Source: Alphaproteobacteria bacterium (GTDB lineage Bacteria > Pseudomonadota > Alphaproteobacteria > Rs-D84). From it: a DNA stretch of 64,000 nucleotides. Under the pieces are notes generated by a model. That model was not told the DNA's origin, made no database searches, and worked only from the letters and a program-made list of their open reading frames with translations. The position numbers were made by a program, and so were the translations under genes. Every line of letters starts with the position of its first letter. The first letter of the stretch is position 1. The stretch covers positions 54,053-118,052 of the forward strand of contig JAGCOR010000005.1 of assembly GCA_017642585.1 (NCBI GenBank). Direction: 5' to 3'. Below are positions 36,734 through 45,524 of the stretch, piece after piece.

Positions 36734-37699
36734 GTGAAAAAAGAAAAAACAACAAATTTTCCCATTTGGAGATTTGTTTTGGGTACTTTAATAGGTGGTA
36801 CTTTGGTTTTTGGTGGTTTGTTGTTCGTGTTTATGCAACGAGGTATAAACGCAACTTTTAATTTGTTTTTGTTTTCTTATATAGGTATTTGTTTGATATG
36901 TGGTTTGCCAATGATGATTGCAGACATGAAGAATATACAGAAAAAAGAAACTGTATATTGGTTAAGTTTTTTGGGGGTAATGCTTCCTTTTGGTCCTATT
37001 TTGTGGTTAATCGGTCTACTTATATCTATAATCTCAAAAAGAAAAACTCAAAAATTATGTAAAAAAAATTTATTATTGTTTTATGGGTGTATGTTTTTTA
37101 TTGTCCTAATAGAGTTTTTTATTGGTGTCTCAATACGTAAAACATATGAAAATAGTTTTATTTTACCCAAATGGGAGGATAGATTTGAATTAAATGAAGA
37201 AGAGAAGAAATGTCATTTTATGGCGACATTAGGATTAAATCAAACTCGTCATCAACAAGATATAGAATATAGAAAATGTTTAAAACAAACTAAAGAAAAC
37301 AAAGAACGTGCGATATCACAAGAGAAAAAAAGAATAACAAATTTATCCAAAAAAGCGCAAACTAAAGAAGTTTTTGATTTGTGTGTAAATATTCTAAAGC
37401 AAGATATAAAAAATTATAAAGTGAGCAAATATGACACTGTTGCACAAGAAAAGCTACGTAACAATGTTAATTATATAAATAAAATCTCGAAAGAACTTTG
37501 TCAATGTGCAAGTAATTTATTTGTTGAAAAAGCATCTGATGATGAAATTATAAATTTGTTAGTTATATATAAACCAACTTCACCAAAAGATTTATTTTTT
37601 TGGAATCATGATATGCCATTTCAGATATGTTTGAAGCAAAAATATAATTTTGAAACACAATATAAAATAAATCGTGCATTGCATATAAGTTTTTTTTAA
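36734..37699 (+). CDS. hypothetical membrane protein, 321 aa
   Basis: The family is not recognised. It starts with GTG after AAAAGGA. Four hydrophobic segments lie in residues 12-140, followed by a charged, helix-rich soluble domain of about 180 residues with several Cys. Sequence between this gene and the tRNA-fMet 3'-end copy at 37732 is AT-rich and featureless. Confidence 0.55.
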   Translation: MKKEKTTNFPIWRFVLGTLIGGTLVFGGLLFVFMQRGINATFNLFLFSYIGICLICGLPMMIADMKNIQKKETVYWLSFLGVMLPFGPILWLIGLLISIISKRKTQKLCKKNLLLFYGCMFFIVLIEFFIGVSIRKTYENSFILPKWEDRFELNEEEKKCHFMATLGLNQTRHQQDIEYRKCLKQTKENKERAISQEKKRITNLSKKAQTKEVFDLCVNILKQDIKNYKVSKYDTVAQEKLRNNVNYINKISKELCQCASNLFVEKASDDEIINLLVIYKPTSPKDLFFWNHDMPFQICLKQKYNFETQYKINRALHISFF

Positions 37700-37731
37700 T
37701 TTGAATGCTAATAGTTTGTAAGTTTATTTTA

Positions 37732-37745
37732 CGGGAGATGGATTT
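37732..37745 (-). repeat. copy of the tRNA-fMet 3' end (second extra copy)
   Basis: CGGGAGATGGATTT is identical to 14 nt of the T-arm and acceptor end of tRNA-fMet (38741-38754), in the same orientation. It is preceded, in minus-strand order, by a GC-richer segment (37746-37800) with a GCGTAAGC hairpin. With the copy at 38550 it brackets the outer-membrane protein gene. Confidence 0.7.
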
Positions 37746-37825
37746 CGCTTACGCTGCAACTGCGGTTCCCGAGCCGAATTGTTGGAAATAGGGCGAGAGA
37801 TAAAAAGAGTTGTTTGTTATAAAAA

Positions 37826-37850
37826 AATAGCGATGATATACATCGCTATT
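37826..37850 (-). terminator. terminator after the outer-membrane barrel gene
   Basis: AATAGCGATG/CATCGCTATT forms a perfect 10-bp stem, followed on the minus strand by TTTTTT. Confidence 0.8.
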
Positions 37851-37872
37851 TATTCTTATTGTTCGTGATATA

Positions 37873-38481
37873 TTAAAATGCGTAATTTGCACCCAGACGG
37901 AATTGATGATAATCCGTAGTAAATTTATAATCACGGTTAAGGTATTTATCAGAATATGTTGACGTTAAATATCTATATCCCAAATCAACAGATAAAGCAT
38001 TGGTTATATTGTATGCAATCCCACCACCAATCTGCCATGCAAACGCATGTGGTGTCGTTGTTTTATCAAACAATTCTGTGTTTAAATGATTAAACTGATA
38101 TCCTGCACCGGCACTGATATACGGTGTAAATGCAGACATTGTTTTGAAATCAAGATACGCGTTTGCTAAAATAGTATGTGAACGCATCCATATAGTATCG
38201 TCCATTTCGGTGTTTTTGAATTTTTCTAAATAATCGTATTCTAATTCACCACGCAATGCGAAAGATTTTGATAAATCGTATTTAACACCAAATGCCCCTG
38301 ATACATCAAATGCAAATTTACTATCCATCCAATCACCAATTAAAAAATCGTCTCTTTCATCAGAAGTAAGTATACTTGCATGTGTATAGCCCAAATGTGC
38401 GGACACATATGGCGAAACCGCGGCGTTTGATGCAAATGTTGCCATTGCCACCGCAAATGAAGTTAAAAGAATTCTTTTCAT
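37873..38481 (-). CDS. OmpA-like eight-stranded outer-membrane beta-barrel protein
   Basis: The 202-aa protein has a signal peptide (cleavage after about residue 20, SNAA), alternating amphipathic strands with many aromatic girdle residues, and a C-terminal Phe typical of BamA substrates. Paired segments such as GVKYDLSKSFALRGELEYDY and GYRYL resemble opacity/Omp25-type surface proteins. AAGGAG and an extended -10 (TGGTATAAT at 38513-38505, minus strand) precede it. It lies between two copies of the tRNA-fMet 3' end. Confidence 0.85.
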   Translation of the reverse strand: MKRILLTSFAVAMATFASNAAVSPYVSAHLGYTHASILTSDERDDFLIGDWMDSKFAFDVSGAFGVKYDLSKSFALRGELEYDYLEKFKNTEMDDTIWMRSHTILANAYLDFKTMSAFTPYISAGAGYQFNHLNTELFDKTTTPHAFAWQIGGGIAYNITNALSVDLGYRYLTSTYSDKYLNRDYKFTTDYHQFRLGANYAF

Positions 38482-38549
38482 ATTTTTTCTCCTTGGTTAT
38501 AAGAATTATACCACAAAAAGTTCAAACTCGGTATACAAAAAGGTTATAC

Positions 38550-38695
38550 TTGCGGGAGATGGGTTTCCCTCGACACTGCGTGTCTGCGGGGCAACCGTAA
38601 CGATTTTGGTGCGCAGGTTTCCAAAATCTACTTGTTGTGAACCGGCAACTGTCGTTGCAGGCTACAAATCAACAATCCACACAACAGAATTTAAC
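38550..38695 (-). repeat. structured unit ending in a tRNA-fMet 3'-end copy
   Basis: In minus-strand order this unit contains paired TGTTGTG/CACAACA (38680-38686 with 38633-38639), a GCAAC/GTTGC hairpin, and a perfect 8-bp GATTTTGG/CCAAAATC hairpin (38621-38628 with 38602-38609). A GACAC/GTGTC hairpin then precedes AAACCCATCTCCCGCAA, the tRNA-fMet 3' end with one mismatch (38550-38566). It follows the tRNA-fMet terminator directly. The order resembles the units behind tRNA-Met. Confidence 0.6.
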
Positions 38696-38717
38696 AAAAA
38701 AAACACCCGTTCGGGTG
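38696..38717 (-). terminator. terminator of tRNA-fMet
   Basis: CACCCG/CGGGTG with a 2-nt apparent loop (AA, likely opened to four) is followed on the minus strand by eight T residues. Confidence 0.85.
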
Positions 38718-38733
38718 CTTTTTTATTAAATCT

Positions 38734-38810
<77 letters not shown>

Positions 38811-38936
38811 ATAAGCAAGGTTAATTATATCTCTTTTTGTCAAGGTGTCAAATAAAAAAACGCTTTTAATCTTATTTTTTCGCGATTCTTGCATTGTTTT
38901 ATTTTTATTGCTAAAATCAAACACACAGGTAAAAAT

Positions 38937-39692
38937 ATGAAAAAATCAGTAAAAAGGACATTAAGACGGCTGTGGCTGCATATGTATGGATGGTCTGTGA
39001 TTCAATGGCCAGCTGTTGTCATTTTTTGGATTTTAATTTGGTTTGTTTATTATACATCAAAGAAAGAAATTGTCGGTTATGATATTTTGAAAAAATACCG
39101 CAGAAAGCCCGCTATTTTCGTGTTTTGGCATGGGCGGACTATGATGTTATCACCAATCGTTGCGCGTGCTGGGGTTCGTGGTTATGCTGTTGCAGATCCA
39201 CGACGTGATGGTCGTGCGATTGCTAAAATGGAAAAGTTGTTTGGGCTGAAAACTATATGGGGTTCATCAAAGAAAAATGGTGTTTCTGTGTTGAAAAACG
39301 GTGTTCGTGTTTTAAGTAATGGGCGCTATTGTTTGGCTTTGTCGCCCGATGGTCCAACCGGGCCGTCTATGCGGTTTCATGATGGGGCGCTATATTTTGC
39401 AAAAATGACCGGTGCACCGATTATACCTGTTTGTTATTCTTGTTCGCGCCCTTGGTTTTTAAAACGTTGGGACAGATATTTATTAACTAAACCTTTTTCC
39501 ATAATCAAAGGTATTGTTGGGAAACCTATATTTATCGATAAAACAACCAAGATAGAAGAATTTGAATCTTTGCGTAAAAATTTGGAAGATATCATGGTAA
39601 AACAGGCCTATGATTTGGATAAAAATTTTACCGATATCAAGATAGAGCAAGATTTAACCGAAGATAATTACAAAACCCAGGTAAAAAAATGA
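38937..39692 (+). CDS. DUF374 lysophospholipid acyltransferase family protein
   Basis: This 251-aa membrane-anchored protein (one hydrophobic segment at about 20-42) carries the DUF374 blocks FVFWHGRTMML, ADPRRDGR and LSPDGPTGP. The family is thought to add or replace acyl chains on lipid A or phospholipids, and in alphaproteobacteria it commonly precedes lpxK, as here. The start at 38937 follows an AGG site, and a TTG at 38889 is rejected. It overlaps lpxK by 4 nt. Confidence 0.88.
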   Translation: MKKSVKRTLRRLWLHMYGWSVIQWPAVVIFWILIWFVYYTSKKEIVGYDILKKYRRKPAIFVFWHGRTMMLSPIVARAGVRGYAVADPRRDGRAIAKMEKLFGLKTIWGSSKKNGVSVLKNGVRVLSNGRYCLALSPDGPTGPSMRFHDGALYFAKMTGAPIIPVCYSCSRPWFLKRWDRYLLTKPFSIIKGIVGKPIFIDKTTKIEEFESLRKNLEDIMVKQAYDLDKNFTDIKIEQDLTEDNYKTQVKK

Positions 39693-40615
39693 AAACACCA
39701 CGTTGGTTTTTAAAACATAATATAATTTCTTATTTGCTGTACCCTTTGACAGTGTTTTATTACATTGCATCACGCATAGTGTTTAAGCTGAGAAAAAAAC
39801 ACGAATATGTTTCACGCAGAATTGTTATTTGCTTTGGTAATATTTTATCTGGGGGGGTGGGTAAAACACCTATTGTCAGAAAGATTGCAAAATATTTTGA
39901 TGCGCCTGTGGTTATGCGTGGATATAAACAAACGGCGGATACAGATAACATTGGGGACGAGGCAAAAATGCTGTCCGCTGATGATATCCAGGTTCATGTT
40001 GGAAACAGAAAAAAGAATTTAATTTTATTAAACGAACAACAATCAAACACCCCAATTATCATGGATGACGGATTTCAAAATTCAGGAATCAAGAAAGATA
40101 TTTCTGTGTTGGTTTTTGATGAAAGTATTGGTTTTGGAAATGGATTTTTATTGCCTGCGGGACCTTTGCGTGAATATAAATCTGCGATAAGACGTGCTGA
40201 TGCGATTATAGTTATCAAAAGAAAAAAGATTGCCAATAATTTTTATCTGCCGACCAGCATGCCTATATTTTATGCGAAAAACAAAGAAATATGTCCGTAT
40301 GACGAAAACACAGATGTGATTGCGTTTGCTGGAATTGGATATCCTGAAAAATTCTTTGAAAATTTGCCTGTGCATTTAATTGAAAAACACGCGTACCCTG
40401 ATCATTATCAATATACCGAAAAAGACATCAAAGATTTAATTCGTATTGCAGATGAAAAAAATGCGAAATTGTTAACAACTGAAAAAGATTGGGTCAGATT
40501 GCCAGAATGGGCGCAAAAACAAATCAAATTTTCAAGTCTGGATATAGAAATCGAAGATGGTTTTTATGATTGGATCAAAGGAAGGATAAATGACATCAAT
40601 TACAAAAAAAGTTAA
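39689..40615 (+). CDS. lpxK: tetraacyldisaccharide 4'-kinase
   Basis: LpxK (308 aa) phosphorylates the 4' position of the lipid A precursor at the inner membrane. An N-terminal hydrophobic helix precedes the P-loop NILSGGVGKTP (about 50-60). The family block IIMDDGFQN and the LPAGPLREY segment are present. It is coupled upstream to the DUF374 gene and overlaps lpxC by 26 nt. Confidence 0.95.
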   Translation: MKTPRWFLKHNIISYLLYPLTVFYYIASRIVFKLRKKHEYVSRRIVICFGNILSGGVGKTPIVRKIAKYFDAPVVMRGYKQTADTDNIGDEAKMLSADDIQVHVGNRKKNLILLNEQQSNTPIIMDDGFQNSGIKKDISVLVFDESIGFGNGFLLPAGPLREYKSAIRRADAIIVIKRKKIANNFYLPTSMPIFYAKNKEICPYDENTDVIAFAGIGYPEKFFENLPVHLIEKHAYPDHYQYTEKDIKDLIRIADEKNAKLLTTEKDWVRLPEWAQKQIKFSSLDIEIEDGFYDWIKGRINDINYKKS

Positions 40616-41525
40616 ATTTTCCGGCGTTGGAATTCATTCTGGATTAAATGTGAATATGGTGGTTTTACCATCCACGAAGCCCGGAATTTTTTTCAAAAGG
40701 GTTGATATAAAAGATTCCGCCCCAATACCTGCGACATTTAATAATGTTGGCGAAACAAAAATGCGTAACACGACAATTGGCGATAAAAATGGCGCGCACG
40801 TTCAAACCATAGAACATTTTATGGCGGCGCTGTTTTTACATGGAATTGACAGCGCTGTTGTTGAAATAGATGGTTTTGAAACACCCATTTTAGACGGCAG
40901 TGTATATGAATTTTACAAAGGTTTAGAAAAAGTCGTTGGTAAAAAAACAAAAATGAAAAAGATAATTGTTAAAAAAACAATTGTCGCAACCCGTAATGAA
41001 TTATCTAAAAATTTACCATTTTTTAAACGCCTAAAAATGTTTATTTTAAATCATACAATTTGGCGTCATGGAAATGGTTTTGTTAAATTATCGCCAAATG
41101 ATAAGGGTTTGAAAATCAGTGCAACTTTGGTTTACAAAGACAAAATAATTGGGACACAATCTTTTTCTTGTGAATTGGATGGAACTAAAAAATCAACAAA
41201 CAAATTTATTGATAAAATATCAAGATCCAGAACTTTTGGTAAACATTCAGAATGGGAATATTTAAAGGCACACGGTATGGGGCGTGGTGCAAACGAACAT
41301 AATATTATCGCAATAAATGATACTGGGGATGGAACGCTGAATAAATTACTATACCCAGATGAATTTGTTCGTCATAAAATAATAGATGCGGTTGGCGATA
41401 TGTTCACATCTGGCGGTTTTATTTATGGAAATCTGGAATCTGTAAAAGGATCGCATGCGTTGAATAATTTGGTATTACGCAAATTGTTCAGCGATAAATC
41501 AAATTATGAAATCGTGGAAGAATAA
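40590..41525 (+). CDS. lpxC: UDP-3-O-acyl-GlcNAc deacetylase
   Basis: LpxC (311 aa) is the zinc enzyme committing UDP-3-O-acyl-GlcNAc to lipid A. The zinc ligands and catalytic residues are visible: TIEHFMAAL (first His and Glu), DEFVRHKIIDAVGD (second His and Asp) and GSHALN (general acid His). It contains a basic insert around residues 115-155 compared with short members. GGATAA lies just before the ATG, inside the lpxK 3' end, so expression is coupled. Confidence 0.95.
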   Translation: MTSITKKVKFSGVGIHSGLNVNMVVLPSTKPGIFFKRVDIKDSAPIPATFNNVGETKMRNTTIGDKNGAHVQTIEHFMAALFLHGIDSAVVEIDGFETPILDGSVYEFYKGLEKVVGKKTKMKKIIVKKTIVATRNELSKNLPFFKRLKMFILNHTIWRHGNGFVKLSPNDKGLKISATLVYKDKIIGTQSFSCELDGTKKSTNKFIDKISRSRTFGKHSEWEYLKAHGMGRGANEHNIIAINDTGDGTLNKLLYPDEFVRHKIIDAVGDMFTSGGFIYGNLESVKGSHALNNLVLRKLFSDKSNYEIVEE

Positions 41526-41541
41526 AACAAAGGAGAAAAAG

Positions 41542-41856
41542 ATGAAAAAAACAATGTTTGTTTTAGGTTTGTTGGCTTTGGCTGCATGTGCAGAATCTGG
41601 CACAAAAGAACCAGCTTTGGTTAGATTAAATGCAGAACCAAAAAATTGTGAATATTTGTACATGATTGATACAAATGTTTCCAGTTATGACATAGATGAT
41701 GCCTATAATTTCATAGAAAAACGTATTGTTGAAGAAAACAAATTGGGCGATTCTTATTTCATTTACACCGAAGATATGGTGAAAAATGTTGGTGCAATTT
41801 TAGGCCCCAGAAACACATACAAAATAAAGGCCAAAGTGTATAATTGCAAAAAATGA
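41542..41856 (+). CDS. small lipoprotein, 104 aa
   Basis: The sequence begins MKKTMFVLGLLALAAC, a lipoprotein signal with lipobox LAAC and the lipidated Cys at about residue 16. The mature part is a small alpha/beta domain of unknown family with two further Cys. The start at 41542 follows AAAGGAG, and the ORF extends upstream only by overlap with lpxC. A strong terminator follows, so it closes the lipid A operon. Confidence 0.8.
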   Translation: MKKTMFVLGLLALAACAESGTKEPALVRLNAEPKNCEYLYMIDTNVSSYDIDDAYNFIEKRIVEENKLGDSYFIYTEDMVKNVGAILGPRNTYKIKAKVYNCKK

Positions 41857-41886
41857 AAAAAGTCGTAAATTTACGACTTTTTTTGT
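41857..41886 (+). terminator. terminator of the lipid A operon
   Basis: AAAAAGTCGTAA pairs with TTACGACTTTTT in a near-perfect palindrome followed by TTTT. Confidence 0.8.
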
Positions 41887-41945
41887 AAATTTCGGCTTTA
41901 TTTTTTTTATCAATTTGTGTTATAATTATCAAATAAGAGAGAGAA

Positions 41946-43211
41946 TTGATAAAACAAGTTATAACCGTTAATCGTAAAAAGTATGCGGCAGGGTTGTTCT
42001 GGCAACCTGTCGCTGTTGGAAATGCGGTAAATATATATGCAAATCAACTCGAAAAAAACGCAAAAGTAAAATATACTTTGTTCGTGGAATATAAATCCAT
42101 GGTTGGATTGGCAACTTCCCACGAAGGTTTGCATGTTGGTATACCCAGTGCCGCTGCGGAAATAATGAATTCTTTGTCGGAATTTGTTTCTTTTTTAGGC
42201 GTTTTCAAGGCAGGAAAGAATTTTTATTTGTTGGCTGTTCGTAACGGCATGATTATCCGTGATATTTTACTGGAAACAGAAAACGAGGCACGTAAAGCGT
42301 ATGTAGATTTATCTGCCATGCCAGATTGGAGTGCTTTGTTTGCACCATCTGAATGGGGAATGCCAAGATCCCAAGAAAGAGATTTATCAAGATTAATAGG
42401 TGGGGTTGTTGGTGCAAAATTACAGCAGATAAATGTTTTAAAAACATTGGTTCCATCCGCGTTAATCTTTTTAGGATTTTTATTGGCTGTGTTTTTGGTT
42501 GTTAAATTATCTGATTTGCGTAAAATTACACCACCTGTAAAAACAGAACTTAGTCCAGAAGTCATAGCGGAATATCAGCGCCAAATAGAAATTAAAAATC
42601 AAGAATTAGATAAAAAATTCAAGATTGAAAAAAAACAAGAACAAAAAAAACAGGAAAGTTTTTATCCATACAACAAATTGCCTTATGTTATGGACAAAGC
42701 AAATTTGTGTTATAGGGCTATTGGTTTTGTAATGCAGCCTGTGTTGGGTTGGACACCAAGTGCGGTTGAATGCAATCAAGATACTGTATCTGCAACTTTC
42801 AGACGTGAATATGGAACGTTAAATGATTTTTATGCTGTTGGTGCAGAAGTGATGCCTGGGGCCCAGGTTGAACAGTTATCAAACAACGAAGTCAGGGTTA
42901 GGGTAAAATTGCCCGGATTAAAAACACACAAATCAATTGATGATCGTGACCAGGCAACAGTTATGCGTGATTTGATTTCTAAATATCAAAAATACAGTAT
43001 GACAGCAGAAATAAAACCTGGTACAGAAATTATAAAAAAGGGTGTGGAAAAAGATATAATAAACGTTATACAGATAAATGCTTCATCCAAACTGATACCG
43101 CAAGAATACATGTTAATGTTTGATGGTTTTCAGGGTGTTCATTTAAAGACTGTTGATTGGTCAAACACTTCACGGACTTGGAGATATAATATCAGTATTT
43201 ACACGAAATAA
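41946..43211 (+). CDS. pilO: type IVb pilus protein PilO2
   Basis: This 421-aa protein has an N-terminal cytoplasmic domain starting KQVITVNRKKYAAGLFWQPV, characteristic of PilO of R64-like thin pili. A single membrane segment (about 165-190), a coiled-coil stretch (IEIKNQELDKKFKIEKKQEQKK) and a periplasmic domain follow. It acts in the inner-membrane platform of the type IVb pilus machine. The start is TTG after GAGAGAGA, and it opens a four-gene operon. TATAATTA just upstream (about 41919-41926) is a plausible -10 region. Confidence 0.82.
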   Translation: MIKQVITVNRKKYAAGLFWQPVAVGNAVNIYANQLEKNAKVKYTLFVEYKSMVGLATSHEGLHVGIPSAAAEIMNSLSEFVSFLGVFKAGKNFYLLAVRNGMIIRDILLETENEARKAYVDLSAMPDWSALFAPSEWGMPRSQERDLSRLIGGVVGAKLQQINVLKTLVPSALIFLGFLLAVFLVVKLSDLRKITPPVKTELSPEVIAEYQRQIEIKNQELDKKFKIEKKQEQKKQESFYPYNKLPYVMDKANLCYRAIGFVMQPVLGWTPSAVECNQDTVSATFRREYGTLNDFYAVGAEVMPGAQVEQLSNNEVRVRVKLPGLKTHKSIDDRDQATVMRDLISKYQKYSMTAEIKPGTEIIKKGVEKDIINVIQINASSKLIPQEYMLMFDGFQGVHLKTVDWSNTSRTWRYNISIYTK

Positions 43212-43223
43212 AAGGGGTACAAG

Positions 43224-43892
43224 ATGATTAAAAGATTATTGTTTGTTTTATGTTTGTGTGTGGGATTCCTGGCTGGGAATTCATATGCATTTGCAGAAGA
43301 AATTATAGAAGAGGAAGAAATAATCGAAGAAACAGAAGCCCCAGCAGAAGATTCTTCAACAACTGCTTTGGAAGAATACCAAGTAGAAGGTTCTTTGTTT
43401 GAAAAAATAACAACTTTGGAACAAGAAAAGGTGTTGATGCAACTGGAAAAAGAACACGCCCAAATGGATTTGGAATTGGACAAATTAAATGCTGAAAAAC
43501 TAAGAATGCAAATCGAATTGGATAATATTTCAGGCAAAGCAGAACAACAACAACAAGAATTAGAAGCCGCCAAAGCAGAATTGGAAGCGCAAACAGAAAA
43601 ACTGAAAAGACAAATGGAAGAAATGGAAGAAAGAGAAAACGAGGTTGTTGTGGCACCTGTGCAACAAGAAGAAGTAAAACCTGTGTTCAAAGCAAAATAC
43701 AAATTGTTAAATGTTATCGGTGTTGGTAATCAATTACAGGCGACATTAGAAGAAATATCCACAGGTCAAAATAAACGCATAGCGGTGGGTAAAAAATTAG
43801 ATGGGTATACAATCAAATCAATTTCTTTGGATGATGGAATTATATTTGAAAAAGATGGTGTTTCTGAAAGTTTAAATATTGGTGGAAAATAA
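43224..43892 (+). CDS. pilP: type IVb pilus protein PilP
   Basis: The 222-aa protein has a signal peptide (to about residue 25), an acidic linker, a long coiled coil (about 55-145, heptad-like ELEAAKAELEAQ) and a C-terminal beta domain (YKLLNVIGVGNQLQATLEE...GKKLDGYTIKSIS), the layout of PilP from R64-like systems. It lies 12 nt after pilO and overlaps the upstream extension of pilQ. Confidence 0.82.
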   Translation: MIKRLLFVLCLCVGFLAGNSYAFAEEIIEEEEIIEETEAPAEDSSTTALEEYQVEGSLFEKITTLEQEKVLMQLEKEHAQMDLELDKLNAEKLRMQIELDNISGKAEQQQQELEAAKAELEAQTEKLKRQMEEMEERENEVVVAPVQQEEVKPVFKAKYKLLNVIGVGNQLQATLEEISTGQNKRIAVGKKLDGYTIKSISLDDGIIFEKDGVSESLNIGGK

Positions 43893-43893
43893 A

Positions 43894-45522
43894 ATGGCGA
43901 AACAAGACGCAATTGTTGAAGATGTATCGAAAAAACATTCTGTGCCATCAGGATTGGAATCTGCTGGTAACAAGGATATTTTGACATACTTGTTTTCAGA
44001 TAATAACAAACTGTTGACGGCGTTTGGTGGTGAATACGCTTTGCCAAAAGACACCCAAGGTTTGGTTGCGTATTTTTCTGGTGGTGAATTGATTATATCC
44101 AGAACACATAAATATGACGGACGTGTTCTGGCGTTTATAGATTGGTTAAATCAAAATCATGCTGTGGTGAAAAAACCCTTCTATGCAGATTTGGGTTTGA
44201 TTTCGGGTATTTACAAAACCAACGAAGAACGTGTAGGTGGTAAATTACATCAACGTGTTGATTTTGATAACCAGATGCAGAAAGATTTCGTCGATGTTAT
44301 TGCGCGTGCTGCTGCACAAAAGGTATCAGATATTCATATTGAAGTTGCAGATCAAACCACAATTTATTTCCGTATGGACGGAAGCATGCAACCAATTTTG
44401 GAATATAATTCTCAATGGGGTGAAGCTTTTGTTCGTGCTGCATTTGCATCTGCTGATATATCTAATTCCAGTTATGCACAAAACGAATACCAATCTGCCC
44501 AGAAAGATGGACGAACACCATTACGTGGCACAAAAGATTTGTATTTACCTGCATCTGTGTTGGGTATTCGTATGCAATTTAACCCTATTGCGTTCGGCAG
44601 TCAATATGTGGTTATGCGACTTCTGTATGATAACCCAAGTGAAGGTATTAAAACAGAACAGGAATTTGGTGATTACGAACAAAAATTATTAGCGCGCTTG
44701 CGTTCTGCACCAACGGGTTTGGTTGTGGTGGCCGGACCAACTTCGTCTGGTAAATCAACGACATTGGTTCGCAATATGGCATTGATGTTGAAAGAACACA
44801 GATATGAAATTAATCTTATTACCGTGGAAGATCCTGCGGAACAGAAAATTTTTGGCGCACATCAAATGCCTGTGGTTAATGCTGGTAACGAAGAACAACG
44901 TGAAGATAAATTTACAGAAGCTTTGGCCGCCGCTTTGCGTAGTGACCCTGATACATTGATGGTCGGTGAAATCAGAACCTTGTCTGCGGCGCAATTAACC
45001 GTCAAAGGCGCGTTGTCTGGACATAATGTGTGGACAACTTTGCACGCGAACTCTGCTATGGGTGCGTTGACTCGTTTGTTAGATATGGGGGTTGAAGCAT
45101 TTAAATTGAAAGATGAAACCATGATGCGTGGTTTAGTGTCAATGCGTTTGTTTAAAAAACTGTGCCCATATTGTCGTGAAAGATTGATTGACAGATCTGA
45201 TGATCCTGCGTATCACAGAGTTAAAGATGCGTTTGGTGATTTAGGTTTGCAACAGGTATTTATTCGTGGGCCAGGATGTGAACACTGCAAAGGAACAGGT
45301 TCGGTTGGGCGTATCAAGGCCAGTGAAATAATTTTGACCAACAGTGAATTTTTAAGTTTAGCATTGGCTGGGGAAACGGATGCTGCTTTGAGATTCTGGT
45401 TGGAAAAATTGGATGGACGAACATTAAAAGAAGCTGCAGAAGAATTAATGTTACGCGGAATTATCGGTGTTGATGAAGTAGAACGTTGGGTTGGATTACT
45501 CGACAGACCATGGGTGTATTAG
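43894..45522 (+). CDS. pilQ: type IVb pilus assembly ATPase PilQ (GspE/PilB family)
   Basis: This secretion ATPase (542 aa) powers pilus polymerisation. Walker A is GPTSSGKST from about residue 281, the Asp box VEDPAE and Walker B (DTLMVGEIRT) follow, and a His box TTLHANSA is present. A CxxC...CxxC zinc element (CPYC...CEHC) is typical of GspE-type enzymes. The start at 43894 is 2 nt after the pilP stop. Confidence 0.93.
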   Translation: MAKQDAIVEDVSKKHSVPSGLESAGNKDILTYLFSDNNKLLTAFGGEYALPKDTQGLVAYFSGGELIISRTHKYDGRVLAFIDWLNQNHAVVKKPFYADLGLISGIYKTNEERVGGKLHQRVDFDNQMQKDFVDVIARAAAQKVSDIHIEVADQTTIYFRMDGSMQPILEYNSQWGEAFVRAAFASADISNSSYAQNEYQSAQKDGRTPLRGTKDLYLPASVLGIRMQFNPIAFGSQYVVMRLLYDNPSEGIKTEQEFGDYEQKLLARLRSAPTGLVVVAGPTSSGKSTTLVRNMALMLKEHRYEINLITVEDPAEQKIFGAHQMPVVNAGNEEQREDKFTEALAAALRSDPDTLMVGEIRTLSAAQLTVKGALSGHNVWTTLHANSAMGALTRLLDMGVEAFKLKDETMMRGLVSMRLFKKLCPYCRERLIDRSDDPAYHRVKDAFGDLGLQQVFIRGPGCEHCKGTGSVGRIKASEIILTNSEFLSLALAGETDAALRFWLEKLDGRTLKEAAEELMLRGIIGVDEVERWVGLLDRPWVY

Positions 45523-45524
45523 TC